From: an uncultured Bacilli bacterium
GTDB taxonomy: Bacteria > Bacillota_I > Bacilli_A > RF39 > UBA660
Direction: 5' to 3'
Length of the DNA: 64,000 nucleotides
NCBI GenBank assembly: GCA_934090795.1
Contig: CAKOJQ010000002.1
Coordinates: 1-64,000, forward strand
The notes under the pieces were generated by a model, which ran no database searches, was not told the DNA's origin, and saw nothing but the letters and a program-made list of their open reading frames with translations. This document shows, piece after piece, positions 51,654 through 61,290 of this stretch. Position numbers and translations under genes: made by a program. Numbering within the stretch: position 1 is the first letter of the stretch; each line of letters begins with the position of its first letter.

Positions 51654-53586
51654 CGTTGGCTTTTAATTCAAATAAGATATCTCTAAGTTGCATTGCTTTT
51701 TCGAAATCAAGTTCTTTAGCTGCTTTACGCATTTCATTTTCAATTGTTTGTAAATCTTTTTTACTGGCTTTTTTAGTGCTTGTATCTTCTTTAATTTCAT
51801 TAGAAATAAGGTCTCTAACTTCTTTTTGAACTGTTTTAGGAGTTATTCCATGTTCTTTATTAAATTCTTCTTGAATCTTACGTCTTCTTTGAGTTTCAGT
51901 TATGGCTTTATCCATAGATTCTGATATTGAATCAGCATACATAATGACATGACCGTTTTGATTACGAGCAGCTCTACCTATTGTTTGAATTAAACTTCGT
52001 TCACTTCTTAAAAATCCTTGTTTATCTGCATCCATAATAGCGATTAAACTAACCTCTGGAATATCTAAGCCTTCTCTTAGTAAGTTTATTCCTACTAATG
52101 TATCATATTTTCCTAAACGTAAATCTCTAATTATTTTTAATCTTTCAAATGTTTTAACTTCGCTATGAAGGTATGCAACTTTCATATTTAAACTTTTTAA
52201 ATAGTTTGTTAATTCTTCAGCCATTTTAATGGTTAAAGTAGTAATTAAGACTCTTTCATTTTTTTGAACTCTTATATTTATTTCATTGATTAAATCATCG
52301 ATTTGGTTTTTGGTTGGTTTAACTTCAATGGTTGGATCAAGTAATCCGGTAGGTCTAATAATGCTTTCAACAACTTCATTGTTAGTTAGAGATAGTTCAT
52401 AATCACCAGGTGTTGCAGAAATATAAATAGCTTGATTAATTTTTTGTTCAAATTCTTCAAATTTTAATGGTCTATTATCTAGTGCACTTGGCAATCTAAA
52501 ACCATAATCAACAAGGGTTTGTTTACGCATTCTATCGCCATTATACATTGCTCTAACTTGAGGTAGTGTAACATGTGATTCATCAACTACTAAAAGAAAA
52601 TCATCAGGGAAGAAATCAATTAAAGTTGATGGTGTTTCACCTGCACCTCTTAATGCAAGATGTCTTGAATAGTTTTCAATACCATGACAAAATCCTGTTT
52701 CTTTTAACATTTCAATGTCATATTCACAGCGCTCTTTAATACGCTGAGCTTCAATAAGTTTTCCTTTTTCTTTAAAGTATTCAATTTGTTTATCTTTTTC
52801 TTCTTCAATTCTTTTAATAGCTTCTTTTAATTTTTCTTCACCTGTAACAAAGTGAGAAGCAGGAAATATTGTTATATTTTTAAGTACTTTTATAATATTT
52901 CCAGTTAAAGTATCAAATTCACAAATGCGATCTACCTCATTACCAAATAATTCAATACGAATACCATTTTTTCTTTCATTTACTGGTATAACATCAATAA
53001 TATCGCCATTAACTCTAAATGTTCCACGATGAAAATCTATTTGATTTCGTTCATAGGTCATAGAAACTAATCGATCAATAATAAAGTTTCTTCCAACATT
53101 ATCTCCTTGTTTTAAAATTAACATATTATTTTTATATTCTTCTTTTTCACCAATACCATAAATACATGATACAGATGCAACAACGATGGTATCTCTATAA
53201 TTAATTAAACTGGAAGTAGCACCATGACGTAATTCATCAATTTCATCATTAATACTTGAGTCTTTTTCAATATAAGTATCAGTTTGTGGAACATAAGCTT
53301 CTGGTTGATAGTAATCGTAATATGATACAAAGTATTCAACATGATTTTCAGGAAACAATTCTTTAAATTCACTATAAAGTTGACCTGCTAAAGTCTTATT
53401 GTGAGCAAGAATTAAAGTAGGTTTATTTGTTCTTTCAATTACATTAGCAATCATAAAAGTTTTACCAGTACCTGTTGCACCTAGTAAAACTTGACTTTTT
53501 TTACCTTCATTTATTCCCTTAACTAGTTTATCAATAGCCTCAGGCTGATCTCCGGCAGGTTTATATTTAGATATTAATTTGAACAT
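51643..53586 (-). CDS. uvrB: Excinuclease ABC subunit B
   Basis: A 647-aa DNA repair helicase of normal length. Walker A is LLGATGTGKTFMIANV; the DNA-binding beta-hairpin region has YYDYYQPEAYVPQTDTYIEKD-type residues (YYQPEAYVPQTDTYIEKD); motif II is LLVVDESHVTLPQ, and motif VI reads QTIGRAARN. The C-terminal UvrC-binding UVR helix is present (LRDILFELK). It damages-checks DNA with UvrA and recruits UvrC. ATG 53586 follows TGGAGG; an ATG four codons earlier overlaps that site and is rejected. Confidence 0.98.
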   Translation of the reverse strand: MFKLISKYKPAGDQPEAIDKLVKGINEGKKSQVLLGATGTGKTFMIANVIERTNKPTLILAHNKTLAGQLYSEFKELFPENHVEYFVSYYDYYQPEAYVPQTDTYIEKDSSINDEIDELRHGATSSLINYRDTIVVASVSCIYGIGEKEEYKNNMLILKQGDNVGRNFIIDRLVSMTYERNQIDFHRGTFRVNGDIIDVIPVNERKNGIRIELFGNEVDRICEFDTLTGNIIKVLKNITIFPASHFVTGEEKLKEAIKRIEEEKDKQIEYFKEKGKLIEAQRIKERCEYDIEMLKETGFCHGIENYSRHLALRGAGETPSTLIDFFPDDFLLVVDESHVTLPQVRAMYNGDRMRKQTLVDYGFRLPSALDNRPLKFEEFEQKINQAIYISATPGDYELSLTNNEVVESIIRPTGLLDPTIEVKPTKNQIDDLINEINIRVQKNERVLITTLTIKMAEELTNYLKSLNMKVAYLHSEVKTFERLKIIRDLRLGKYDTLVGINLLREGLDIPEVSLIAIMDADKQGFLRSERSLIQTIGRAARNQNGHVIMYADSISESMDKAITETQRRRKIQEEFNKEHGITPKTVQKEVRDLISNEIKEDTSTKKASKKDLQTIENEMRKAAKELDFEKAMQLRDILFELKANEKS

Positions 53587-53640
53587 AAATTCCTCCATAT
53601 TTATTTTGAATTTTTGAGTATATATTATACTAAGTTATTA

Positions 53641-54318
53641 TTAATTGCAAGTATCATTTATTTTTAAAGGAATAGTATAGGTTATAGTAGATTCATTTTT
53701 CTTTTGTAATTCAATTTTAATATATAATTCATTTTTATTATAATCTAAACAAGTAGATTTATAATTATTAACATGATAAGTTAAATCTTTTAAATAATCA
53801 TTTAATGATAAATTATTTTTTTCTTTATTAGTTATAATAATTTTTTCTTTATTATTTTCATTTTGATATAACGTACTTGTTATTGTATCGTAGATTTGAT
53901 CTTTATTTAAACCACAGTAATCTATTTCAGAAATATATATTGCTGTTTTATCTTTATTGTAAGCAATTGTTCCTGATAAATTAAAATCATTACAAGTTGT
54001 TTCAATAGTACGCATTTCAAAATCATGAGAGTGATTATTAAGATATAAGATACCTATGCTTGATAATATTATTAATATGATAATTATTATTAATAGATAT
54101 AATTTATTTGATTTTTTTTTATTTGTATTTGTTAAATTATTTAAATCAATATTATATAATTCAGATATTTTTTGTAGTATAGCAATATCTGGTATGCTTT
54201 TATTATTTTCCCATTTAGATACAGCTTGATATGTAACAAATAATTTATCTGCTAGTTCTTTTTGAGTTAGATTATTATTTTTTCTTATTTCTTTTATTAT
54301 TTTTCCAAAATCGTTCAT
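53641..54318 (-). CDS. XRE-family HTH protein with membrane anchor
   Basis: A 225-aa protein with a Cro/CI helix-turn-helix (IKEIRKNNNLTQKELADKL, TYQAVSKWENNKSIP) in residues 5-60, a membrane helix at about 72-90 (LYLLIIIIILIILSSIGILYL) and a 130-residue external domain with paired Cys (TTCNDF, YCGL, STCLDY, DTCN). It is built like the protein at 44815 but smaller. The VanY-like gene upstream ends 9 bp before it, so the two share a message. Confidence 0.82.
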   Translation of the reverse strand: MNDFGKIIKEIRKNNNLTQKELADKLFVTYQAVSKWENNKSIPDIAILQKISELYNIDLNNLTNTNKKKSNKLYLLIIIIILIILSSIGILYLNNHSHDFEMRTIETTCNDFNLSGTIAYNKDKTAIYISEIDYCGLNKDQIYDTITSTLYQNENNKEKIIITNKEKNNLSLNDYLKDLTYHVNNYKSTCLDYNKNELYIKIELQKKNESTITYTIPLKINDTCN

Positions 54319-54327
54319 GTTACCTCG

Positions 54328-55254
54328 TTATTTTTCCATATAGTATGCGTAGTATTCATCATAGGTAATTCCCTCATTATACACTTTTGTTGCTAAATCT
54401 ATACCTAAATATCTATAATGCCATGCTTCGTAACTATAACCAGTAATATTTTCTTTATTTTCAGGATATCTTAATATATATCCATATTTATGGGCATTAT
54501 TTACCATCCAAGTATAACTTTCAGTATCTTTAAAACTATCATTTTTATCATTAAAATCAGATACATCTATTGCTAAACCAGTTACATGTTCAGACGCACC
54601 AGGTCTTGCTACATAAGTGTCATCTTTATCACGATTCCATAATTTTTCTTGATAGTCGTATGTACGATAAGAAGATAAAATTACAATAGTATGGCCTTCT
54701 TTTTTAGCATCGTTTGCTAATTGTTTGAATGCTTCATATGCTTCTTTATTTAATTTATTGTTAGCATATCCATAAGTACTTGATACATTTACAATATCTT
54801 TTCCTTCAAAATTTTTTTCTAGGAAATGATACTTATTTACTAACATTTCATTATAATTTGTTAAATCAGTTAAAGTAGGGTTTTTATAAAACTCATTATC
54901 TCTATTAACATTAACTAAAGATACAACATCACTATAACTTAGAGTAGGATTAGCACTTAAATAGTTAAGGTATCTATCTAGGTTTTTAGATAAATAATAT
55001 TTTTCATTAATAATATTTACAATATCTTTATTATATTCTTTAGTTAATAATTCATTTATTTTATCACTATTTAAATTATCTAATAATACTTTTATTTCTT
55101 CTTTAGAGTAGTTTAAATTTAATAATTTATATTCATAGGTTTGTTTATATTTATAATCTTTAATTAAAATTATTCCTACAATTAATAAAACTACGATTAT
55201 AAATACTTTTATTAAGTTATTTTTAACTTTCTTTTTTAGTTTATATTTTGCCAT
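54328..55254 (-). CDS. VanY-type D,D-carboxypeptidase (M15)
   Basis: A 308-aa membrane-anchored peptidase with one N-terminal helix (VFIIVVLLIVGIILI) and a helical stem. The zinc and catalytic motifs of the VanY/DacB M15 family are all present: SSYRTYDYQEKLW, ARPGASEHVTGLAIDVSDF (first His and Asp), and EAWHYRYLG (third ligand His). It should trim the terminal D-Ala from peptidoglycan stems. The ATG at 55254 is 9 bp from AAGGTGG; an earlier GTG is rejected. Confidence 0.9.
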   Translation of the reverse strand: MAKYKLKKKVKNNLIKVFIIVVLLIVGIILIKDYKYKQTYEYKLLNLNYSKEEIKVLLDNLNSDKINELLTKEYNKDIVNIINEKYYLSKNLDRYLNYLSANPTLSYSDVVSLVNVNRDNEFYKNPTLTDLTNYNEMLVNKYHFLEKNFEGKDIVNVSSTYGYANNKLNKEAYEAFKQLANDAKKEGHTIVILSSYRTYDYQEKLWNRDKDDTYVARPGASEHVTGLAIDVSDFNDKNDSFKDTESYTWMVNNAHKYGYILRYPENKENITGYSYEAWHYRYLGIDLATKVYNEGITYDEYYAYYMEK

Positions 55255-55344
55255 ATCACATACCACCTTCTAAATAATTATAACACATAATAACTATATT
55301 TTTAGAATTAATTAGTGTATAATTATTATGTTTGGAGGGCTAAT

Positions 55345-56964
55345 ATGGATAAAGTATATATATTTGGTCATAAGAAACCAGATACTGACTCAGTTGCAGG
55401 AGCAATAAGTTTTGCTTATTTAAAAAGAAAACTAGGTGTTAATGCGGAACCGAGAATTTTAAGTGAGATAAATAAAGAAACTACTTTTGCTTTAGATAAA
55501 TTTGGTTTTGATGTTCCAAAGTATTTAAATGATGTTAAAGTAGAACTAAAAGATATTAAATATAATAGAGATTATTATGCTAATCAGGATGATTCTATTT
55601 TTAAAGTTTATAATTATTTTATGGAGAAAGGAATAACAGGGATTCCTCTTGTAGATAATCATAAGAAGTTCATAGGATATGTATCTTTAAAGGAACTTGC
55701 TAATGAATTAATTAAGGGGGACACTAATGAGATTAGTGCTAAGTTTATGGATATTGTAGATGTACTTAATGCATCTAGTTATTATAAATATGATAATTAT
55801 ATAAGTGGTAATGTTTTAGCAGTTGCACTTCCTTTTGCTCAGTTTTCAGATTTTATAAATATTTATGAAGATACTATTTTGATATGTGGAAGAGATTCTA
55901 TTATTGAAGATGCAGTTAAACATAAAGCAAAATTAATTATAGTTGTTGCAAATAAGGAATTAACTAAAGAAGAGATTGAACTAGTTAGATATAATAAAGT
56001 TAATGTAATTGTTACTCCTTATGATACTTTTAAAACTAGTAGATTAATAACTTTAGCTAATCCAATTAAAATGATTAAGAGATCTAGTTCAGCAGTATGC
56101 TTTGGACCTAATGATTATTTAACTGATTTTGTTGAAATATCTAATAAGCTTAAACATACTAATTATCCAATTGTTAATTCAAAAGGATATTGTGAAGGTA
56201 TGCTTAGACTAATAGATACTAATTTAATTACAAGAAAGAAAGTTATTTTGGTAGATCATAATGAACCTAGTCAAAGCGCTGATGGACTTAATGAAGCAGA
56301 TATCTTAGAAATTGTTGATCATCATAATATAGGTAAGATTAGTACGCTTTTACCAATTAATTTTAGAAATATGAGTGTCGGATCTGTTAATACAATAATT
56401 TATACATTATATAAAGAAAATAATGTTGAAATACCTAGTGATATTGCAGGATTAATGCTTAGTGGTATTATAAGTGATACATTGTTACTTGCAAGTCCTA
56501 CTACTACTGAATTAGATAAACAAGTAGCTAAAGATTTAGCAGAAACGGCAAATGTGGATTTAAATAGTTATGGCAGAGAATTACTTAGAAGTGGTGTATC
56601 AAATGACGGATTAACCATTAATGAGATTGTTTATAAAGATTTTAAAGCATATGTTGCAGGAGATAATAAATTTGGAATTGGTCAAGTATTTACAACTGAT
56701 TTTGCAGAATATGAAAGTAGGATAAATGAGTATGTTGATGAACTTAATCATATTGCTGAAAATAATGATTATAAAGTAGCTTGTTTATTTGTAACTGATA
56801 TATTAGAAAATAATTCATATTTATTATTTAATGAAAGTGCTAAAGAGTATTTAAATGATGCATATGAACTTACAAATATAAAAGAAGGAGAAAAATTAAT
56901 GGGTGTTATTTCTCGTAAGAAACAAATGGTACCACCTATAATGGGAGTGTTGGAAAAATTATGA
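55345..56964 (+). CDS. ppaC: Mn-dependent inorganic pyrophosphatase with CBS-DRTGG insert
   Basis: A 539-aa family II pyrophosphatase. The DHH motifs are GHKKPDTDSVAGA at the start and EIVDHHNIGKI in the middle, with the DHHA2 domain at the end (RKKQMVPPIMGVL). Between them lies a regulatory insert of about 240 residues with two CBS domains around a DRTGG domain, as in Clostridium and Moorella enzymes, which are inhibited by AMP/ADP and activated by ATP or ApnA. It hydrolyses PPi to drive biosynthesis. ATG 55345 follows TGGAGGG. The CYTH gene overlaps its end by 4 bp. Confidence 0.95.
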   Translation: MDKVYIFGHKKPDTDSVAGAISFAYLKRKLGVNAEPRILSEINKETTFALDKFGFDVPKYLNDVKVELKDIKYNRDYYANQDDSIFKVYNYFMEKGITGIPLVDNHKKFIGYVSLKELANELIKGDTNEISAKFMDIVDVLNASSYYKYDNYISGNVLAVALPFAQFSDFINIYEDTILICGRDSIIEDAVKHKAKLIIVVANKELTKEEIELVRYNKVNVIVTPYDTFKTSRLITLANPIKMIKRSSSAVCFGPNDYLTDFVEISNKLKHTNYPIVNSKGYCEGMLRLIDTNLITRKKVILVDHNEPSQSADGLNEADILEIVDHHNIGKISTLLPINFRNMSVGSVNTIIYTLYKENNVEIPSDIAGLMLSGIISDTLLLASPTTTELDKQVAKDLAETANVDLNSYGRELLRSGVSNDGLTINEIVYKDFKAYVAGDNKFGIGQVFTTDFAEYESRINEYVDELNHIAENNDYKVACLFVTDILENNSYLLFNESAKEYLNDAYELTNIKEGEKLMGVISRKKQMVPPIMGVLEKL

Positions 56965-57647
56965 TTTGTAATGATAAAATAAGTGTTAGAGCTAAAAGTG
57001 AAGACAAAGCAATTAGTATTGCATATGAACTTTTAAAAGAAGAAAATAAACATAACGTAGTTATTAATAAATTAGTGCCTAGATTTGATGGCATAGGTGA
57101 AGTATTTGAAATAAGTTATAGTTATGAGAAATTAGATAAAGATAGTCATTTTGAAATTGAAAGAAAATTTTTACTTGGTGAGCAAATTGATTTAAAAGAT
57201 TATGATTGGGTAGAAATTAATCAATCTTATATTGGTGTTAATCCGGTTTCAAGAGTAAGAAAAATGGGTAATAAATATTATTATAATCAAAAGGGAGTAG
57301 GTACTTTAGTTAGAGAAGAAAATGAAAAAGAAATAACTGAAGAAACTTATAACAAGATTATTAAATATCGAATAGGAAGAACTATTAATAAATTAAGATA
57401 TAGAATTCCTTTAGATAATGAATTAGTTGCTGAACTAGATTATTATTTAGATGATTTAAGTCCACTTGTTACTGTAGAAGTTGAATTTAAGAGCTTGGAA
57501 GATGCTAATTCATTTGTGATGCCTACTTGGTTTGGAAAAGAAATAACTGAAGATGTAAGATATAAAAATGATAATCTAGCAGTTGCTACAAAAGATGAAC
57601 TTAGTGAATTACTTAAAGATACAAAGGAAGTACATTTAAGTAGATAA
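56961..57647 (+). CDS. CYTH-domain triphosphatase-like protein
   Basis: A 228-aa protein. From about residue 68 comes a CYTH tunnel domain with the ExExK signature FEIERKFLL, then SRVRKMGNKYYYNQKG and VAELDYYLDDLSPLVTVEVEF, the basic and acidic strands that bind triphosphate and metal. The first 65 residues form an extra small domain I do not recognise. CYTH enzymes hydrolyse inorganic triphosphate or make cAMP. Since it overlaps the pyrophosphatase gene by ATGA, a triphosphatase giving PPi to PpaC is the natural reading. Confidence 0.85.
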   Translation: MICNDKISVRAKSEDKAISIAYELLKEENKHNVVINKLVPRFDGIGEVFEISYSYEKLDKDSHFEIERKFLLGEQIDLKDYDWVEINQSYIGVNPVSRVRKMGNKYYYNQKGVGTLVREENEKEITEETYNKIIKYRIGRTINKLRYRIPLDNELVAELDYYLDDLSPLVTVEVEFKSLEDANSFVMPTWFGKEITEDVRYKNDNLAVATKDELSELLKDTKEVHLSR

Positions 57648-57693
57648 TTTTACGAGTACGTTCAATTAACTGTGTCTTTGTAAAGAGATATTT

Positions 57694-57717
57694 AGAGTGT
57701 TATTCACTCTTTTTTTA
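57694..57717 (+). terminator. Terminator of the ppaC-CYTH operon
   Basis: AGAGTG (57694-57699) pairs with CACTCT (57705-57710), followed by seven T. Confidence 0.88.
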
Positions 57718-57758
57718 ATATTTTTAAACCTTCTTCATATATTTAATTGGAGGAAACA

Positions 57759-60296
57759 ATGACTGGACTAAGCAATGAAGAAGTTGTTAAAAGTAGAGAA
57801 AAATATGGTAGTAATGAAGTTAATGTTAAAAATAAAAATACTTTTTTTAGGTTGTTAATTGAATCTTTAGGGGATCCAATGATTAGAATACTTTTAATAG
57901 TTTTAGTTATTAAATTAGTGTTCATATTTGCGGATGAGAGTTGGTTTGAGACACTTGGGATATTTATAGCAATATTTTTTGCAACATTAATTAGTACTTT
58001 AAGTGAATATGGTTCTAATAAAGCGTTTAATAGACTATTTAAAGAAAATAATATTAAAGAATGTAAAGTTAAAAGAGATAATAATTTAAAAATTATTAAG
58101 ATTAGTGAAGTTGTTGTAGGAGACATTATTTATTTAAATGGTGGAGACTATGTTCCGGCAGATGGAGTATTAGTTGATGGAGAAATATCTTTAGATGAAG
58201 CAAGTATTAGTGGAGAAAGTAAGGATATTCAAAAGAAAACAAACGATAAAATTTTTAAAGGAACAACAGTAACTAGCGGAGAAGCTATTATGAAAGTTAC
58301 TTTAGTTGGTGAAAATACAATGCATGGTGCTATAACTATGGAATTGTCTGATGTAAGTGAAAATAGTCCTTTAAAAACAAGACTTACACATTTAGCGAGA
58401 ATAATTAGTACAATTGGTTATATTGGAGCTTTTTTAGTATTTTTTTCTTATTTATTTTCAGTTATTGTTATTGCTAATAAGTTTAATTTAAGTTTAATTA
58501 TTAAATTTGTTAGTAATATTCCTTCATTAATTAATCATATAATTTATGCTATTACTTTAGCAGTTACAATCATTGTTGTCTCAGTTCCTGAAGGATTACC
58601 ATTAATGGTTGCACTTGTTCTTTCAACCAATATGAAAAAGATGATTAAAAAGAATGTATTAGTTAAAAAGATGGTTGGTATTGAAACAGCAGGTTCTTTA
58701 AATGTGTTGTTATCAGATAAGACAGGAACTTTAACTAATGGAAAGTTATCGCTTTATGGAGTAGTAACTCATGAAAATAAAATGTTTAATGATGAAATTG
58801 AGATAACTAAGTATAGTGAGTATTATAGATTAGTAGGAAATGCCTGTGTTTTAAATAATGATGCAATTGTCAGTGAAAATAATATTATTAATGGTAATGC
58901 GACTGATAAAGCAATAATTAAATTTTTTTCTTATAAGCCAGTAGATAAAATAATTAGAAAAGAATCATTTAGTAGTGATAAAAAGTATTCTAGTGTCGAA
59001 ACTAAAGAGTATGTATATTATAAAGGTGCACCTGATGTAATTATTCCAAGATGTAAATATAGTTATTTTAATCAAAAAGAATTAATAGATAAAAATAGAG
59101 TTAATAATATTGTTTCAAGATATATGAATAAAGGATTTAGAGTTATTGCTCTTGCTTATAAAAGTAAAGTATCAGATGATTTAATTTATTTAGGATGTAT
59201 TTTACTTAAAGATGAGATAAGAAAAGATGCTAAAAATGGAGTTAAATTAATAAAAAGTGCTGGTGTTAATTTAATAATGGTTACAGGAGATTCTTTAGAT
59301 ACTGCTATGTATATTGGTAGAGAACTTGATTTATATAAAGATGGTGATGTTTGTTTAACTAGTTCTGATTTGAGTCTAATGAGTGATGATGAATTAAAGA
59401 CCATGGCAAATAGGCTTAAAATAGTTGCACGAGCAAAACCTACTGATAAGAGTAGGTTAGTTAGAATATTTAAAGAATTAAATTTAGTTGTTGGTATGAC
59501 TGGTGACGGAATTAATGATGCGGCTGCCTTAAAAAAATGCGATGTTGGTTTTGCAATGGGAAGTGGTGCTGATGTTGCTAAAGAAGCAGCTGATATAGTT
59601 ATTCTTGATGATAATATAAGTTCAATAAGTATGGCTATTTTATTTGGTAGAACTATTTTTAAGAATATTAGAAAATTTATTATATTTCAGTTAACAGTAA
59701 ATATTTGTGCTATGAGTTTATCAATTGTAGGACCATTTATTGGAATTAGTACTCCTGTAACAGTTATGCAAATGCTTTGGATAAATATGATTATGGATTC
59801 TTTAGCCTCCTTAGCGTTTGCTTATGAAAATCCAAGTTTAGAATATATGAATGAAAAACCTAAGAATAAAGATGAACATATAATTAATAAATACATGTAT
59901 GGCGAAATAATAATAACCGGTTTATATTCTAGTTTATTATGTATCTTATTTTTAAAGTTACCTATATTTAAAGAATTAATTAGATTTGATATTGATAATA
60001 AATATTTTTTAACTGCATTTTTTACTTTATTTGTGTTTATAGGAATATTTAATGCATTTAATGCTAGAACTAGTAGATTAAATTTATTTTCCAACATATT
60101 AGGAAATAAAGTATTTATTATTATCTTTACTCTAGTTAGTGTTATTCAAATATATTTTATATATCATGGTGGTAGTTTATTTAGAACTTATGGTTTAACC
60201 TTAAAAGAGTTATTAATATGTCTAGGACTTGCTTTTACAGTTATTCCTTTTGATTTATTAAGAAAATATTTAATAGGAAGTAAAGATTATGTTTAA
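57759..60296 (+). CDS. P-type Ca2+-transporting ATPase (P2 type)
   Basis: An 845-aa cation pump. The phosphorylation motif is LLSDKTGTLTNG, the membrane Pro-kink motif is VVSVPEGLPLMV (M4), TGES-type actuator is SISGESKDIQ, the hinge is GMTGDGINDAAALKK, and there are about ten membrane helices. PEGLP and the N-terminal cation-ATPase domain (GLSNEEVVKSREKYGSNEV) indicate a plasma-membrane Ca2+ pump related to PMCA, probably for Ca2+ export. The ATG at 57759 follows TTGGAGG; earlier in-frame starts are rejected. Confidence 0.93.
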   Translation: MTGLSNEEVVKSREKYGSNEVNVKNKNTFFRLLIESLGDPMIRILLIVLVIKLVFIFADESWFETLGIFIAIFFATLISTLSEYGSNKAFNRLFKENNIKECKVKRDNNLKIIKISEVVVGDIIYLNGGDYVPADGVLVDGEISLDEASISGESKDIQKKTNDKIFKGTTVTSGEAIMKVTLVGENTMHGAITMELSDVSENSPLKTRLTHLARIISTIGYIGAFLVFFSYLFSVIVIANKFNLSLIIKFVSNIPSLINHIIYAITLAVTIIVVSVPEGLPLMVALVLSTNMKKMIKKNVLVKKMVGIETAGSLNVLLSDKTGTLTNGKLSLYGVVTHENKMFNDEIEITKYSEYYRLVGNACVLNNDAIVSENNIINGNATDKAIIKFFSYKPVDKIIRKESFSSDKKYSSVETKEYVYYKGAPDVIIPRCKYSYFNQKELIDKNRVNNIVSRYMNKGFRVIALAYKSKVSDDLIYLGCILLKDEIRKDAKNGVKLIKSAGVNLIMVTGDSLDTAMYIGRELDLYKDGDVCLTSSDLSLMSDDELKTMANRLKIVARAKPTDKSRLVRIFKELNLVVGMTGDGINDAAALKKCDVGFAMGSGADVAKEAADIVILDDNISSISMAILFGRTIFKNIRKFIIFQLTVNICAMSLSIVGPFIGISTPVTVMQMLWINMIMDSLASLAFAYENPSLEYMNEKPKNKDEHIINKYMYGEIIITGLYSSLLCILFLKLPIFKELIRFDIDNKYFLTAFFTLFVFIGIFNAFNARTSRLNLFSNILGNKVFIIIFTLVSVIQIYFIYHGGSLFRTYGLTLKELLICLGLAFTVIPFDLLRKYLIGSKDYV

Positions 60297-60791
60297 TTAT
60301 TTGATATAACCATTTTTAACTATTCTTGTATCGTTTACTATAATGAAGGAACTATCATCTATTTTAGAGATAGTTTCTTTTAATTCATTTAATCTTGATT
60401 TTTCAATTTCAATAATAAGTAAGTGTTTATTATCTTCTGTTTTAATAGAAGTAATACCAAAGTTTTTATCTTTAAACTCTCTAATTTTATCTTTAGTTAT
60501 TTTATTTGATATAACATTTACAGTTAGGTGGCCTTTGATGTATTTTGAAGAAATAAAAGTTCCAATATAAGTACCAGTTGCATATCCTAAAGCATAAGAT
60601 ATTGGAATGAATATTGAATTTATTTCCATAGATAAAGCAGTTCTTGCAGCATAAAACCAGATGATAAGTTCAAAAAAAGATATTATAAAAGATGTTAATC
60701 TTTTTTCTTTAAATATATAAAATGTTTTAATTGTTCCTAATGTAACATCAATAATTCTTGCCGTAAATATTTTAAGACATAATAATATCAT
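60297..60791 (-). CDS. DUF5698/DUF2179 (UPF0316-like) membrane protein
   Basis: A 164-aa protein with three membrane helices in residues 1-95, including FTARIIDVTLGTIKTFYIF typical of the UPF0316/YebE family, and a C-terminal DUF2179 domain (KIREFKDKNFGITSIKTED, LLIIEIEKSRLNELKE), which is thought to bind a small ligand. The function of the family is unknown. It ends against the P-ATPase gene without a clear terminator between them. Confidence 0.82.
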   Translation of the reverse strand: MILLCLKIFTARIIDVTLGTIKTFYIFKEKRLTSFIISFFELIIWFYAARTALSMEINSIFIPISYALGYATGTYIGTFISSKYIKGHLTVNVISNKITKDKIREFKDKNFGITSIKTEDNKHLLIIEIEKSRLNELKETISKIDDSSFIIVNDTRIVKNGYIK

Positions 60792-60876
60792 AATCGTACC
60801 TCACTAATTATTATGGTTAATAAAATATAATATAACCAATTTTTAGATTAAACATAGACTATTTTAGGAGGTTAGT

Positions 60877-61290
60877 ATGTTATTTAATTTAGAAAATGAG
60901 GATGTACTTAAAAGTTATTTTAATTTAGATAGAGATGATGTTCTTAATCCAGATGAAGGACTTGTTTTAGGTAATTTATTTTTAGATGAATATGTGCCAT
61001 ATAAAAATTATAAACCTTATAAGATTAAACCTACTTCTGATAAAGATGCTATGCTTTTAAAGATTAGAGAATATTGTTTTGCTATTGATGATTTAAATTT
61101 AAAACTTGATTTAGAACCTAATAATAGGAAATTATATGATTTATTTAAGACTTACAATGAAAGATTAAAAGTATTGGTTAAAGATTATGAAGAAAAATAT
61201 GAAGTTTTAGATTTAAATGATGATTTAAAGGGTAGATATACTTGGTATAATGGTAAATGGCCTTGGGAAGGAGATTATAGAAATGTTTAA
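60877..61290 (+). CDS. Fused CotJA-CotJB spore coat protein
   Basis: A 137-aa protein. Residues 20-55 have the CotJA pattern DEGLVLGNLFLDEYVPYKNY. From about residue 60 on comes a CotJB-like domain: AMLLKIREYCFAIDDLNLKL, then LYDLFKTYNERLKVLVKDYE and the end WYNGKWPWEG, the W-P-W tail of CotJB. In Bacillus these are separate genes of about 82 and 87 residues; here one frame covers both. CotJC follows with an 8-bp overlap, confirming the locus. Inner coat assembly in the mother cell is the expected role. Confidence 0.82.
   Translation: MLFNLENEDVLKSYFNLDRDDVLNPDEGLVLGNLFLDEYVPYKNYKPYKIKPTSDKDAMLLKIREYCFAIDDLNLKLDLEPNNRKLYDLFKTYNERLKVLVKDYEEKYEVLDLNDDLKGRYTWYNGKWPWEGDYRNV

Noticed and set aside
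57743..58126. 127-codon minus-strand frame inside the P-ATPase gene
   Set aside because: It is a low-complexity Leu/Ser frame opposite a conserved gene, a shadow.
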